DNA from: JAHRAW01 sp963693025
Lineage (GTDB): Bacteria > Pseudomonadota > Gammaproteobacteria > Arenicellales > Poriferihabitantaceae
Reading direction: 5' to 3'
Assembly (NCBI GenBank): GCA_963693025.1
Contig: OY843749.1
Coordinates: forward strand, 434,001-498,000
DNA: 64,000 bases
Shown here: one piece after another, positions 9,155 through 20,971 of the stretch
How positions within the stretch are numbered: position 1 is the stretch's first letter
Layout of the letters: each line of letters begins with the position of its first letter
Translations under genes and position numbers: made by a program
Notes under the pieces: model-generated
What the model saw: the letters and a program-made list of their open reading frames with translations, nothing else
Told to the model about the DNA's origin: nothing
Database searches by the model: none

Positions 9155-9961
9155 ATGAACCCTCACCTTAACATCGCGGTTAAAGCAGCCCGCCAAGCAG
9201 GCAAGACCATCTTGCGTTATATCGACCGCCTCGACCGCGTCGCCGTGCAAGAAAAAGGGCGCGGCGATTTCGTCAGCGAGGTTGACCGGATGGCGGAAGA
9301 CGACATCGTCAACACCCTCCACGCGCGTTACCCGAACCATCGCATCGTCGCCGAAGAGCGCGGCGGCACGCTCGCCGGCGCATCGGACGAGCACGAAATG
9401 GAATGGATTATCGACCCGCTGGACGGCACCACCAACTACCTGCATCGCCATCCGCAATTCGCCGTCTCCATCGCCGCGCGGCAAAACGGGCGCCTGCAGC
9501 ACGCGGTGATTTTTGACCCCTTGCGCGACGAGATGTATACCGCCTCGCGCGGACAAGGCGCGCAGGTCAACAGTCGCCGCATCCGCGTAACCCATCAGCA
9601 CAAACTGGAGCACGCCCTGCTGGCGAGCGGCTCGCGCAACCACGACCCGGCGTTGCACGATGAATGGCTGCGCGTTTTCACGGCGCTGTTGCCGCGGGTT
9701 GTCGATGTGCGCCGCGGCGGCTCGGCGGCGCTCGACCTCGCGTATGTCGCGTGCGGTCGCCTGGACGGTTACTGGCAATGCGGTCTTGCGCCCTGGGATA
9801 TTGCCGCCGGCGGCCTGTTGGTGCGCGAAGCCGGCGGGCTGGTGACGGACTATGCGGGGGCGCAAGACTTCCTTGAAACGGGGCAAGTTATCGCCGCCAA
9901 TCAAATGATTTTCAACGATTTTATGCTCGCCATCACCGCTCAAACGAGCGCCGCCCGGTAA
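9155..9961 (+). CDS. suhB: Inositol-1-monophosphatase SuhB
   Basis: The 268-residue protein matches the length of E. coli SuhB. It has the metal-binding motif VAEERGG (about 65-71), the core WIIDPLDGTTNY (about 84-95) and the second motif APWDIAAGGLLVREAGG (about 211-227). These coordinate the magnesium ions used to hydrolyse inositol phosphates. SuhB is also known as a ribosomal RNA transcription and maturation factor in enterics. The start at 9155 gives the usual N-terminus MNPHLNIAVKAARQAG. It is divergent from trmJ and followed by mutS after 8 bases. Confidence 0.93.
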   Translation: MNPHLNIAVKAARQAGKTILRYIDRLDRVAVQEKGRGDFVSEVDRMAEDDIVNTLHARYPNHRIVAEERGGTLAGASDEHEMEWIIDPLDGTTNYLHRHPQFAVSIAARQNGRLQHAVIFDPLRDEMYTASRGQGAQVNSRRIRVTHQHKLEHALLASGSRNHDPALHDEWLRVFTALLPRVVDVRRGGSAALDLAYVACGRLDGYWQCGLAPWDIAAGGLLVREAGGLVTDYAGAQDFLETGQVIAANQMIFNDFMLAITAQTSAAR

Positions 9962-9969
9962 GGCGCCGC

Positions 9970-12585
<2,616 letters not shown>

Positions 12586-12664
12586 CGGTATATTTGCCGG
12601 CGCGAAAACCTTACAATAGCGCCTGCTTCCCGTCACGAACCCCCCGTTAAAATGGAGCGTTGAA

Positions 12665-12988
12665 ATGACCTATGTTGTTGTCGAATCTTGCATCCGTTGC
12701 AAATATACGGACTGCGTTGAAGTCTGCCCGGTGGATTGTTTTCATGAGGGGCCGAATTATTTGGTGATTGACCCGGAGGAGTGTATTGATTGTAGTTTGT
12801 GCGAGCCGGAATGTCCGGTGGATGCGATTTTTTCGGAGGATGATTTGCCGGATGAACAGCAGCACTTTCTCAAACTGAACGCGGAGTTGAGCGAAATCTG
12901 GCCCGTGATTACGGAGATGAAACCGGCGCCGGAGGATGCCGATGAGTGGGTGGATACGAAGGATAAGTTGCAACACTTGGAGCGTTGA
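12665..12988 (+). CDS. fdxA: Seven-iron ferredoxin FdxA
   Basis: The 107-residue small electron carrier has an N-terminal cluster motif CIRCKYTDCVEVCPVDCF, which provides one 3Fe-4S and part of a 4Fe-4S cluster, and a second motif CIDCSLCEPECPVDAI. The acidic C-terminal extension is typical of Azotobacter-type FdxA. The mutS-fdxA adjacency is conserved in many gammaproteobacteria. The ATG at 12665 follows GGAG at 12654-12657. Confidence 0.94.
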   Translation: MTYVVVESCIRCKYTDCVEVCPVDCFHEGPNYLVIDPEECIDCSLCEPECPVDAIFSEDDLPDEQQHFLKLNAELSEIWPVITEMKPAPEDADEWVDTKDKLQHLER

Positions 12989-13020
12989 GCCCGCCAACAA
13001 CCCACCCAACAAACACCCAA

Positions 13021-15675
13021 ATGAAAACCAACCCCCCGCCGGTTACCCGCCTTGCAGACTACCGACCGCCGGCGTATCGCATCACCGAGACCACGCTGAC
13101 CATCGCCCTGGATTTCAGCGAGACCAAAGTCAGCGCGCAACATCGCGTGCGTCGTTGCGAGCAATCGCAGTCCGACCTTGTGTTGGACATCGACCCGGAG
13201 GCGGTGCGGTTGGGGCGTGTTGGCATTGACGGCGCCGCTCTTGCGCCCGAGCGTTACCGCATAGATGCATCGCGGTTGATTATCTCCGATGTGCCGAATC
13301 AATTCGACCTTGCGATTGAAAACACCATCGCGCCCGACCGCAACACCGCGTTGAGTGGTTTGTATCAGTCCGGGGAGATGTTGTGCACGCAGTGCGAGGC
13401 GGAGGGCTTTCGGCGCATCACGCCCGCCATCGACCGCCCGGACAACCTCGCGCGTTACACCGTTACGCTGCGCGCCGATGCGAAAGCGTTGCCGTTGTTG
13501 TTGTGCAACGGCAACTTGATTGACAGCGGCAGCGCGGGCGAGCGCCACCACACCACCTGGCACGACCCGTTTCCCAAGCCGACTTACTTGTTCGCTATCG
13601 TGGCGGGGAAACTGGCGTGCATGGAAGACCGCTTCACCACCGCCGGCAAGCGCGATGTCGCGCTGCGTTTTTTTGCGCGCGCGCGTGACATTGACAAGTG
13701 CGCGTATGCGATGGCGGCGCTCAAGCGCGCGATGGCGTGGGATGAAAAAACCTATGGGCGCGAATACGATTTGGACTTGTTCAACGTGGTCGCGGTCGGC
13801 GACTTCAACATGGGCGCGATGGAAAACAAGAGCCTGAACATTTTCAACACCCAGTATGTGCTCGCCGACCCGGACATCTCCACCGACGTCGATTTTGAGC
13901 ACGTGGAAGCCGTCATCGGGCACGAATATTTTCACAACTGGTCGGGCAACCGCGTCACCTGCCGCGACTGGTTTCAGTTGAGTCTCAAGGAAGGGTTGAC
14001 CGTGTTCCGCGAGCAGCAATTCAGCGCCGACATGGGCTCGGCGGCGGTCAAGCGCATCGAAGATGTCGCGGCGTTGCGCGACCACCAGTTTCCGGAAGAC
14101 GCGGGACCGATGACGCATCCGGTTCGCCCCGACTCCTACATTGAGATTAACAACTTCTACACCGCCACGGTCTATCACAAAGGCGCCGAGGTCATCCGCA
14201 TGTTGCACACGCTGTTGGGCGCCGGCACATTTCGCCGCGGCGCCGATTTGTATTTTGCGCGCCACGACGGACAGGCGGCGACCACCGATGATTTCGTGGC
14301 GGCGATGGAAAGCGCCGGCGAATTGGATTTGAGCCGCTTCAAGCGTTGGTATAGTCAGGCGGGCACGCCGGTGGTGGATGCCAAAACCCACTACGATGCC
14401 GAGCGCGAGCGGTTTGAGATTACCCTCAGCCAGCATTGCCCCGCCACGCCGAAGCAACCGCACAAGGAGCCGTTTGTGATTCCGATTAAGGCGGCGTTGT
14501 TTGACCGCGACGGCAAGCGCATGACGACCGCCACCGCCACCGCTACCGCCGGCGGGGACGACCTGCTGGTGCTGTCCGAGCCGCGCCAGTCGTTCGTGTT
14601 TGAGGGCATTCCGTCCCCGCCGGTGGCTTCGCTGCTGCGCGGATTCAGCGCCCCGGTTGAACTGCGCCACCCGCTGTCCGAGCGCGATTTGGCATTGCTG
14701 TTGGCGCACGACGACGACCCGTTCAATCGCTGGGAAGCCGGGCAACGGCTGTTCTTCCGGCATCTGCTGTCCGGCGTTGAGCGGCTGCGGGCGGGGCGGG
14801 ACATCGCGGTCAGCGACACGCTGATGCGGGCTTTCGAGTCGGTGCTTGTGCAGCACGAGCACAAGCACGGTGAGAACCACGACCGCGCGCTGCAAGCCAA
14901 AATTTTGACGCTACCGAGCGAGACCTATTTCAGCGAGACGCAAGAGGTCATCGACCCGGCGCTCACGCATCGCGCGCATCGCGGTTTGCGGCGTCATCTG
15001 GCGAGCGCCTTCAAGCCGCAACTGCTGGCGCGCTATCACCTGCTCAACCGCGACAACGACGGCACGGTCAGCCCGCAACAAATCGCGGCGCGCAGTTTGC
15101 GCGATGTCTGCCTCGGCTACTTGGTGTCGCTGGATGACGACGAAGTTCACGCGCTTGCCGCCGACTTGCTCGCCAATGCCCGCTGCATGACCGATGCGTC
15201 GGCGGCGTTGTCGGCGCTCGCCAATTCCGGCAAGCCCGACCGTCAGGCGTTGCTCGATGACTTCTACCACCGCCACCGCGACGAGCCGCTGGTGGTGGAC
15301 CGGTGGCTGCGTATTCAGGCGACCGTCGCGCACCCGGACACGGTCGCGCGGGTGGCAGCGTTGACTCGTCACGCGGCGTTTGACCCCACCAATCCGAACA
15401 AGGTTTATGCGCTGATTCTCGCGTTCTGCCACGCCAACCTGACCGGCTTTCACCGCCCCGACGGCGCGGGTTACCGCTTCGCCGGCGACTGGGTCGCGCG
15501 CCTCGACCCGCTCAACCCGCAAGTCGCCGCCCGGCTGGTGACGGCGTTCACGCAGTGGAAAAAGTATACGCCCGACTTGAAGGCGCAGATGCAAACCACG
15601 CTAAAGGAAATCGCCGACTTGCCGTCGTTGTCCGGCGACGTGGCGGAAATCGTCTCCAAGAGTTTGGAGAACTAA
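13021..15675 (+). CDS. pepN: Aminopeptidase N
   Basis: The 884-residue M1-family zinc aminopeptidase removes N-terminal residues from peptides in the cytoplasm. The exopeptidase motif GAMENKSLN lies near residue 265. The zinc site HEYFHNW lies near 301, with the third ligand Glu in SLKEGLTVFREQQF about 20 residues later. The length is close to E. coli PepN (870). The start at 13021 (MKTNPPPVTRLADYRPP) is preferred over an upstream in-frame Met inside the fdxA tail. It is convergent with the metallo-hydrolase gene that follows. Confidence 0.94.
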   Translation: MKTNPPPVTRLADYRPPAYRITETTLTIALDFSETKVSAQHRVRRCEQSQSDLVLDIDPEAVRLGRVGIDGAALAPERYRIDASRLIISDVPNQFDLAIENTIAPDRNTALSGLYQSGEMLCTQCEAEGFRRITPAIDRPDNLARYTVTLRADAKALPLLLCNGNLIDSGSAGERHHTTWHDPFPKPTYLFAIVAGKLACMEDRFTTAGKRDVALRFFARARDIDKCAYAMAALKRAMAWDEKTYGREYDLDLFNVVAVGDFNMGAMENKSLNIFNTQYVLADPDISTDVDFEHVEAVIGHEYFHNWSGNRVTCRDWFQLSLKEGLTVFREQQFSADMGSAAVKRIEDVAALRDHQFPEDAGPMTHPVRPDSYIEINNFYTATVYHKGAEVIRMLHTLLGAGTFRRGADLYFARHDGQAATTDDFVAAMESAGELDLSRFKRWYSQAGTPVVDAKTHYDAERERFEITLSQHCPATPKQPHKEPFVIPIKAALFDRDGKRMTTATATATAGGDDLLVLSEPRQSFVFEGIPSPPVASLLRGFSAPVELRHPLSERDLALLLAHDDDPFNRWEAGQRLFFRHLLSGVERLRAGRDIAVSDTLMRAFESVLVQHEHKHGENHDRALQAKILTLPSETYFSETQEVIDPALTHRAHRGLRRHLASAFKPQLLARYHLLNRDNDGTVSPQQIAARSLRDVCLGYLVSLDDDEVHALAADLLANARCMTDASAALSALANSGKPDRQALLDDFYHRHRDEPLVVDRWLRIQATVAHPDTVARVAALTRHAAFDPTNPNKVYALILAFCHANLTGFHRPDGAGYRFAGDWVARLDPLNPQVAARLVTAFTQWKKYTPDLKAQMQTTLKEIADLPSLSGDVAEIVSKSLEN

Positions 15676-15687
15676 CCGCCGCCACCG

Positions 15688-15709
15688 CCACGGCGCTCAG
15701 CCGCCGTGG
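15688..15709. terminator. Hairpin between convergent pepN and metallo-hydrolase genes
   Basis: CCACGGCG and CGCCGTGG form a perfect 8-bp stem around a 6-base loop. It lies 12 bases past the pepN stop and overlaps the stop of the minus-strand gene. No T-tract follows on either strand, so it is at best a weak bidirectional transcription end. Confidence 0.35.
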
Positions 15710-16566
15710 AAAATCGACATCACCATGCGGCGAATGTGCACCGGCAGGTGTTCGTCGTAGCCGCCCCAGTCCGCGTATTTCGGCAGTTTGAGTTCGTTCT
15801 GCCAGCGCTCAATACTCGTTATCACCGCCACCGGACCGCCGGACTGCATCGCCGCTTGCACCTCGCCCAGCACCAAGTCATACAAGTCCTGAACGAACGC
15901 AAGGTTGTCCTCCACCATCTGCACCGAAGTGCTTTCCGAATGCGAGTTGACCGCGTGTTTGAGGTTTTTGTTTTTCAATTCTTTGAGCGTGCGCAAAATC
16001 GCCAGGTAGTTGTCGTCCTCCATCCATAGCCCGTTGGTCAAGCCGCCGTCTTCATACAAGTCAGCGGTGAAGGCGATGCGCTCGTCGGGCAGGAACACCA
16101 CGGTGGAGGCGAAGCCGTCGGCGGGACCGTAGTTATGCAAGTGCAACGTCTTGCCGCCGAAATCAAGGTGCATAAAATCACCAAAAGTCACATCCACCCG
16201 CTCCGGCGCAACCCCCATAACATCCAACGCAAACACCGCCTCGCAACTACGATGACAAATAATCTCCGCCCCCGGAAAAACCTCGGTGCCGCCGACGTGG
16301 TCGTAGTGTTCGTGCGACAGGATGATGTGCGTCACCGGCTTGTCGGTGATGCCGGCAATCGTGCTTTTCATCGACTCTGCATGCGAGGTGAAAGACGGGT
16401 CGAGGATTAACACGCCGTCATCGCCGACTATGATTAAACTGGTGTAGTGGTTTTCGCTGAATAGGTATATGTCGTCGGCTAAGGTTTTAACTACTGGTGC
16501 GGCGGTTGTGGTTAATGGGATGAGGAATGCTGTGGCGATGATGAGTGGTTTTAAGTGTTTGAACAT
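15697..16566 (-). CDS. Secreted metallo-beta-lactamase-fold hydrolase
   Basis: The 289-residue protein has a signal peptide (MFKHLKPLIIATAFLIPLTTTAA, cleavage near 23). The zinc motif HEHYDHVGG (85-93) and later Asp and His ligands (FTADLYEDGG, HAVNSHSEST) belong to the MBL superfamily, probably placing it in the periplasm. The spacing resembles quinoprotein-relay or alkylsulfatase-like MBL proteins rather than class B beta-lactamases; the substrate is unknown. It is flanked upstream by a dense block of repeat units (16632-17119). There is no clear operon partner. Confidence 0.78.
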   Translation of the reverse strand: MFKHLKPLIIATAFLIPLTTTAAPVVKTLADDIYLFSENHYTSLIIVGDDGVLILDPSFTSHAESMKSTIAGITDKPVTHIILSHEHYDHVGGTEVFPGAEIICHRSCEAVFALDVMGVAPERVDVTFGDFMHLDFGGKTLHLHNYGPADGFASTVVFLPDERIAFTADLYEDGGLTNGLWMEDDNYLAILRTLKELKNKNLKHAVNSHSESTSVQMVEDNLAFVQDLYDLVLGEVQAAMQSGGPVAVITSIERWQNELKLPKYADWGGYDEHLPVHIRRMVMSIFHGG

Positions 16567-16631
16567 GGTGGGTGTCCTCTGTGGTTGGTGGTTGGGGTGG
16601 GTGGGATTATACCTGAAGGTGGTGCCTACTT

Positions 16632-16666
16632 CGTCATTCTCGAGCGTTAGTGTCCGTCGCCGCCCC
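16632..16666. repeat. Truncated repeat terminus
   Basis: CGTCATTCTCGAGCGTTAG and the first part of an A hairpin are present, then the sequence breaks into a C-run just before a complete unit. Together with the following units it accounts for the gene-free stretch 16567-17100. Confidence 0.8.
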
Positions 16667-16675
16667 CCCCTACTC

Positions 16676-16875
16676 CGTCATTCTCGAGCGTTAGTGTCCG
16701 TTGCCGCCGCGCTTTTTCTTTTAAGCGGCGGCTTACGGACACTTGCGTCCTCGGGAATCTCCCTAAGATTGGCACGGACTTTATTGGAATTCACGCTAGC
16801 CTTAGGGAGATTCCCGAAGGTGATGAAAAATATAGTCGCTATCGCTCCTTATTTTTCTATCATTCGAGAATGACG
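16676..16875. repeat. Interspersed palindromic repeat, complete unit, A+C modules (diverged)
   Basis: This complete 200-bp A+C unit has a decayed C hairpin (ATATAGTCGCTATCGCTCC). It is followed at 16881-16909 by another stray copy of a C-module end (TTATTTTTCTACCG...GGGAATGAC). Confidence 0.9.
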
Positions 16876-16919
16876 GTAGTTGGTTATTTTTCTACCGTCC
16901 GGGAATGACAACTACAACT

Positions 16920-17119
16920 CGTCATTCTCGAGCGTTAGTGTCCGTTGCCGCCGCGCTTTTTCTTTTAAGCGGCGGCTTACGGACACTTGCGTCCTCGGGA
17001 ATCTCCCTAAGATTGGCACGGGCTTCGGTAAAATCCACGGTAGACTTAGGGAGATTCCCGAGGTCGTAAGCGCCCGTAAGCCGCTACGCGGCAACGGGCG
17101 CTAACGCTCGAGAATGACG
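16920..17119. repeat. Interspersed palindromic repeat, complete unit, A+B modules; encodes end of waaA
   Basis: This 200-bp unit pairs an A hairpin with a B hairpin (GCGCCCG/CGGGCGC). The right terminus TCGAGAATGACG reaches into waaA: read on the minus strand, CGTCATTCTCGAGCGTTAG gives the last residues VILER and the stop. Confidence 0.93.
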
Positions 17120-18399
17120 GGTAACTTAGCCAACTCCTCATCCACCAAAACACAAATCTTACCCAACGCACCGCGATTCTTCTCCACCAACTCCCGACCC
17201 CGCTCAGCATATTGCCCTATGAGTACCGCATCACCCAACAACCGCAACACCACCTCAGCCAACTCCCCGCTATCCAAAACCTGAATCCCAGCCGCATGCC
17301 GCAATACCAAGTCGGCTATTTCGGTGAAGTTGAACATCTGCCGCCCGAACACCACCGGCACGCCCGCCGCCGATGCTTCCAACACATTGTGCCCGCCGAC
17401 AGGTACAAGGCTGCCGCCGATGAAGGCTATGTCGCCGGCGGCGATTAGCATGGGTAACTCGCCCATGGTGTCGCCGATGTAGATGTCGGTGTTTGGGCTG
17501 ATGGTTTGGTGTTTGACTTGCGAGCGCAGGACGGTGTGGTAGCCGCGGCGGGCGCATAGGCGGGAGACGCGTTTGAAGCGTTGTGGGTGGCGTGGCACGA
17601 TGACGAGTAGCAGCGACTTGTGCTGCGCGCGGACTTGCGCGAATGCGTCCAGTATTTGCGACTCCTCGCCTTCGTGCGTGCTGCCGGCGACCCACACCGG
17701 GCGCTCGCGTCCCCATTGGTTGCGCAGCGACTGCGCCGCTTCGCGCTCGCCGGCGCCGGCGCTCAGCGCGACATCAAACTTGATGCTGCCGGTGACGGTG
17801 AGCGCCGACGCCGGCGCGCCGAGTCGCATCAACCGCTTGGCGTCGAAGCGCGTCTGCACCGCGAAGCGGTCGATTTTTTTTAGCGTGGGTTTGATGAGCG
17901 CTTTGAGGCGGTGATAGCCGCGATGCGAGCGCCGCGACAAGCGCACGTTGACATAGACCAGCGGCACGCCGAGTCGGTGGCAGCGGGCGATGAGGTTGGG
18001 CCAGATTTCGGTTTCCATCACCAACGCAAGGCGCGGCGAGACGGCGCCGAGAAAGCGCTTGACCGCACCGGGATAATCATACGGCAGATAGCAGTGCCGC
18101 ACGCGCCCGGCGAAAGTCGCGGCGACTCGGTCGGCGCCGGTCGGCGTCATCGTGGTGACGGTGACCGGTTGATGCGGATAGGTCGCTAACAAATGCTCCA
18201 CCAACGGCGCGGCGGCGTTGACCTCGCCGACCGACACCGCGTGAATCCAAACCCCGCCGCTCGGCGGACGCTTGCCGACGAAGCCCAGCCGCTCAGAGAC
18301 GCGCTCGAAGTAACGACGGTCGCGCAACGCGCGCGCCAGCAAGCGCAACATCACCAGCGGGAACGCCAGATACAACGCAATGCGATATAAAGTCAGCAA
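17101..18399 (-). CDS. waaA: 3-deoxy-D-manno-octulosonic acid (Kdo) transferase
   Basis: The 432-residue GT-B glycosyltransferase adds Kdo from CMP-Kdo to lipid IVA at the inner membrane. It has the N-terminal membrane anchor, the acceptor-domain motif HAVSVGEVNAA (about 54-64), VMETEIWPN (about 131-139) and the C-terminal CMP-binding GGSLVPVGGHNVLEA (about 321-335). The length is the usual ~425 residues. The last residues VILER and the stop come from the terminus of the adjoining repeat unit, so the native C-terminus has probably been replaced. Confidence 0.92.
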   Translation of the reverse strand: MLTLYRIALYLAFPLVMLRLLARALRDRRYFERVSERLGFVGKRPPSGGVWIHAVSVGEVNAAAPLVEHLLATYPHQPVTVTTMTPTGADRVAATFAGRVRHCYLPYDYPGAVKRFLGAVSPRLALVMETEIWPNLIARCHRLGVPLVYVNVRLSRRSHRGYHRLKALIKPTLKKIDRFAVQTRFDAKRLMRLGAPASALTVTGSIKFDVALSAGAGEREAAQSLRNQWGRERPVWVAGSTHEGEESQILDAFAQVRAQHKSLLLVIVPRHPQRFKRVSRLCARRGYHTVLRSQVKHQTISPNTDIYIGDTMGELPMLIAAGDIAFIGGSLVPVGGHNVLEASAAGVPVVFGRQMFNFTEIADLVLRHAAGIQVLDSGELAEVVLRLLGDAVLIGQYAERGRELVEKNRGALGKICVLVDEELAKLPVILER

Positions 18400-18441
18400 G
18401 GTTTTCGCGCGCCTAACGCCTAACGATTAACTCGGCTCAAC

Positions 18442-19398
18442 TCAACCCGACTCGACTAAGCCCAGCCAATCTCTCGGCTTGAGGTAGTAGTCAACCAACC
18501 GCCGTTCATCGCTATCGGGAGCGGGGTCGACTTGCCAGTCGTATTTCCAGTGCGCCGCCGGCGGCATCGACATCAGAATGGATTCGGTTCTGCCGCCGGC
18601 TTGCAAGCCGAACAACGTGCCGCGGTCATACACCAAGTTGAACTCCACATAACGCCCGCGGCGGTAATGTTGGAAGCGTTGTTGGCGCTCGGTGTAAGGC
18701 GTGTCGCGCCGCCGTTGCACGATGGGCTCGTAAGCATCGAGGAAACTATCGCCAATCGCTTGAGAAAATTCAAACGCGCGCGCGAAACCGCCGTCGGTGT
18801 AGTCGTCAAAAAACAACCCGCCGATGCCGCGCGCCTCGTGCCGGTGTTTGAGATAAAAGTAGCGGTCGCACCACGCCTTGAAGCGCGGATAGTGGCGGCG
18901 GTCAAACCGGTCGCATGCCTGTTTCGCGGTTTGATGCCAGTGGACGCAGTCTTCGTCAAAGCCGTAGTAGGGAGTCAAGTCGTAGCCGCCGCCGAACCAC
19001 CACACCGGCGCCGCGCCATCGCCCTGCGCGTCCGCCAGAAAAAAACGCACATTCATATGGCAGCACGGCACATACGGATTGCGCGGATGCATCACCACGG
19101 AAACGCCGCTCGCCTCGAACGGCTTGCCGGCGAGATGCGCGCGCTCGGTGCTGGCGGTGGCGGCGGTCGGCAACGCGTCTCCGCGAACGCCGGAAAAATT
19201 CACCCCGCCTTTTTCAAACAACGCGCCGTCCTCAATCACTCGAGTCACGCCACCGCCACCGTGCGCGTGTTGCCACGCATCCTCACGGAACTCGGCGTCG
19301 GGCTCAAGCGCGCCCAACTCCCGGCAGATGCGCTCCTGCAACCGCCGAAACCCGCGCGCCACCGCCGCCGGGTCGGGGGTGTCCGAAGTCGCGCCCAC
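18442..19398 (-). CDS. hemF: Oxygen-dependent coproporphyrinogen III oxidase
   Basis: The 318-residue enzyme oxidatively decarboxylates coproporphyrinogen III to protoporphyrinogen IX in aerobic heme synthesis. Family features include GGVNFSGVRG, SVVMHPRNPYVP, NVRFF, WWFGGGYDLTPYYG, HEARGIGGLFFDDY and RRGRYVEFNLVYDRGT. The gene starts with GTG at 19398, two bases after the tsaC stop. It is third in a purE-tsaC-hemF run with overlapping or touching genes, so it is probably one transcript. Confidence 0.95.
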   Translation of the reverse strand: MGATSDTPDPAAVARGFRRLQERICRELGALEPDAEFREDAWQHAHGGGGVTRVIEDGALFEKGGVNFSGVRGDALPTAATASTERAHLAGKPFEASGVSVVMHPRNPYVPCCHMNVRFFLADAQGDGAAPVWWFGGGYDLTPYYGFDEDCVHWHQTAKQACDRFDRRHYPRFKAWCDRYFYLKHRHEARGIGGLFFDDYTDGGFARAFEFSQAIGDSFLDAYEPIVQRRRDTPYTERQQRFQHYRRGRYVEFNLVYDRGTLFGLQAGGRTESILMSMPPAAHWKYDWQVDPAPDSDERRLVDYYLKPRDWLGLVESG

Positions 19399-19400
19399 CG

Positions 19401-19979
19401 TCAGCCCCGCACCACTTCACCGGTCTCGCCGTGGCGGATGCTCGACGGCGTGCGGGCGTTGCCAATCCGACCCTCGACGATGAAATCAATCTCATCGCCG
19501 AACTCGCGCAACACCGCGCGCCCGCTTCGCAACATCCGGCGACCGGCGCGGTTGGCGCTGGTGGAGACGATAGGCGTGCGCGCCAGCCGGCAGAGTCGCG
19601 CCGCATCACGATGCGCCGTCACGCGCACCGCCAGCGTATGCCGCGCACTCTCCGACTCCGAGCGGCGCACCCCGGCGGCGGCGCGCTTGCGCGTCGGCAA
19701 CAACCAGGTATGCGGACCGGGCCAAGACGCCAGCATCTGCGCGCGGCAAGCCACCGCGAAGGAATCAACGAATGGCAACAACCGACTGGCGCGGTCGGCA
19801 ATCACAATCAACCCTTTGGCGCGCGGGCGGCGCTTGATTCGCAACAACCGCCGCAACGCCGGCGCACTGCGCGGGTCGCAACCGAGGCCGAAACAAGATT
19901 CAGTCGGATAAGCCACCACCCCGCCCGCTCTGATAACCGCGGCGGCGCGCGCGACCGAGCCGATGGGGGGCGTGCTCAA
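19401..19979 (-). CDS. tsaC: Threonylcarbamoyl-AMP synthase TsaC (YrdC/Sua5 family)
   Basis: The 192-residue YrdC-domain protein makes threonylcarbamoyl-AMP from threonine, bicarbonate and ATP for the t6A modification of tRNA. Visible are the nucleotide-binding GGVVAYPTESCFGLGC (19-34), the KRRPRAKGLIV segment (49-59), SWPGPHTWLLP (85-95) and IVSTSANRAG (136-145). It appears to start with TTG at 19979, because TTGA overlaps the purE stop and no ATG is available nearby. The length fits TsaC rather than the longer Sua5. Confidence 0.9.
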   Translation of the reverse strand: MSTPPIGSVARAAAVIRAGGVVAYPTESCFGLGCDPRSAPALRRLLRIKRRPRAKGLIVIADRASRLLPFVDSFAVACRAQMLASWPGPHTWLLPTRKRAAAGVRRSESESARHTLAVRVTAHRDAARLCRLARTPIVSTSANRAGRRMLRSGRAVLREFGDEIDFIVEGRIGNARTPSSIRHGETGEVVRG

Positions 19980-20491
19980 TCTGTGTTGGTAGTCAGAGAC
20001 TTCTGCAAAGCATCATCCGCGGCGATGACCGCCTTGGCGTTCTCCTCCCGCCCGGCACGCACCCGCGCCGCCAAGCCATCATCGGCAAGCGCCAAAATCT
20101 GCGCCGCCAAATGCCCCGCATTCTTCGCACCCGCTTTCCCAATCGCCACACAAGCCACCGGCACCCCACCGGGCATCTGCACCGTGGAAAGCAACGCATC
20201 CCGCCCATTCAAAGGTCCCCCATCCATCGGCACACCAATCACCGGCCGCACCGTCAACGCCGCCACCGCCCCCGCCAAATGCGCCGCCAACCCCGCCCCC
20301 GCCACAAACACCCCACACCCTCGTTGCTCTGCGTCGACGACGTATTGCCGGGTTGCTTCGGGGGTTCTATGTGCTGATGCGATTCGGGCTTCGAATGGGA
20401 CTTTTAGTTGTTTGAGCACTGCGAAGGTTGCTTGCATTGTTGGGAGGTCGGATTCTGAGCCCATTAGGACTGCTACGAATGGTTTGTTCAT
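19976..20491 (-). CDS. purE: N5-carboxyaminoimidazole ribonucleotide mutase PurE
   Basis: The 171-residue class I PurE rearranges N5-CAIR to CAIR in purine synthesis. The motifs VLMGSESDLPTM (8-19), SAHRTPE (about 39-45) and VAGAGLAAHLAGAVAA are intact. The start at 20491 (MNKPFVAV) is taken; the upstream in-frame extension is Pro/Thr low-complexity. No purK is present next to it, although purE and purK are commonly paired. It overlaps tsaC by four bases. Confidence 0.93.
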   Translation of the reverse strand: MNKPFVAVLMGSESDLPTMQATFAVLKQLKVPFEARIASAHRTPEATRQYVVDAEQRGCGVFVAGAGLAAHLAGAVAALTVRPVIGVPMDGGPLNGRDALLSTVQMPGGVPVACVAIGKAGAKNAGHLAAQILALADDGLAARVRAGREENAKAVIAADDALQKSLTTNTD

Positions 20492-20560
20492 TGGTTGGTG
20501 GGTGGTGGGTGTGGGGGGTAAGGGTAGCGAAATTGGGGTGGGGGGGCAAGGGTGATAACG

Positions 20561-20822
20561 CGTCATTCTCGAGCGTTAGTGTCCGTTTGCCGCCGCGCTT
20601 CTTCTTGCGGCGGCTTACGGACACTTGCGTCCTCGGGAATCTCCCTAAGGTTGGCACGGACTTGAACAAAGCGAGCGAAGCGGGCGGCGGGTAAGCCGCC
20701 GGTTTTTTGGTTTTTTGGATGGGGGCTTCGGTAAAGTCCACGCTAGTCTTAGAGAGATTCCCAAGGTCGTAAGCGCCCGTAAGCCGCTACGCGGCAACGG
20801 GCGCTAACGCTCGAGAGTGACG
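20561..20822. repeat. Interspersed palindromic repeat, complete unit, A+B modules, long core
   Basis: The A hairpin is on the left and the B hairpin on the right. The core is expanded to about 100 bp and contains GCGGGCGGCGGGTAAGCCGCC and a T/G-rich spacer. The right terminus is the variant TCGAGAGTGACG. With the half unit that follows it fills 20492-20954. Confidence 0.9.
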
Positions 20823-20842
20823 GAGTTGGGGGTTTTTGGTTG

Positions 20843-20954
20843 GGGGCTTTGTTGGAATTCACGGTAGGCTTAGGGAGATTCCCGAGGTCGTAAGTGTCCG
20901 GTAAGCCGCCGCTTAAAAGAAAAAGCGCGGCGGCAACGGACACTAACGCTCGAG
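20843..20954. repeat. Repeat half unit (A module), split by IS110 copy 1
   Basis: The core, the CTTAGGGAGATTCCCG arm and an A hairpin run up to CGCTCGAG, where the sequence breaks into the IS110 element. The missing last bases (AATGACG) reappear at 22166-22172 on the other side of the IS. The repeat terminus is therefore the insertion target. Confidence 0.9.
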
Positions 20955-20971
20955 AGTATCTGTGTTAAAAA

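Noticed and set aside
12586..12664. Sigma-70 promoter for fdxA (TTGCCG ... TACAAT)
   Set aside because: The spacing between the two boxes is only about 12 bases, too short for a working promoter.
18532..20555. Long plus-strand frames opposite hemF, tsaC and purE
   Set aside because: The three minus-strand genes are unambiguous by motif. The plus-strand translations are Arg/Pro/Ala-rich shadows.
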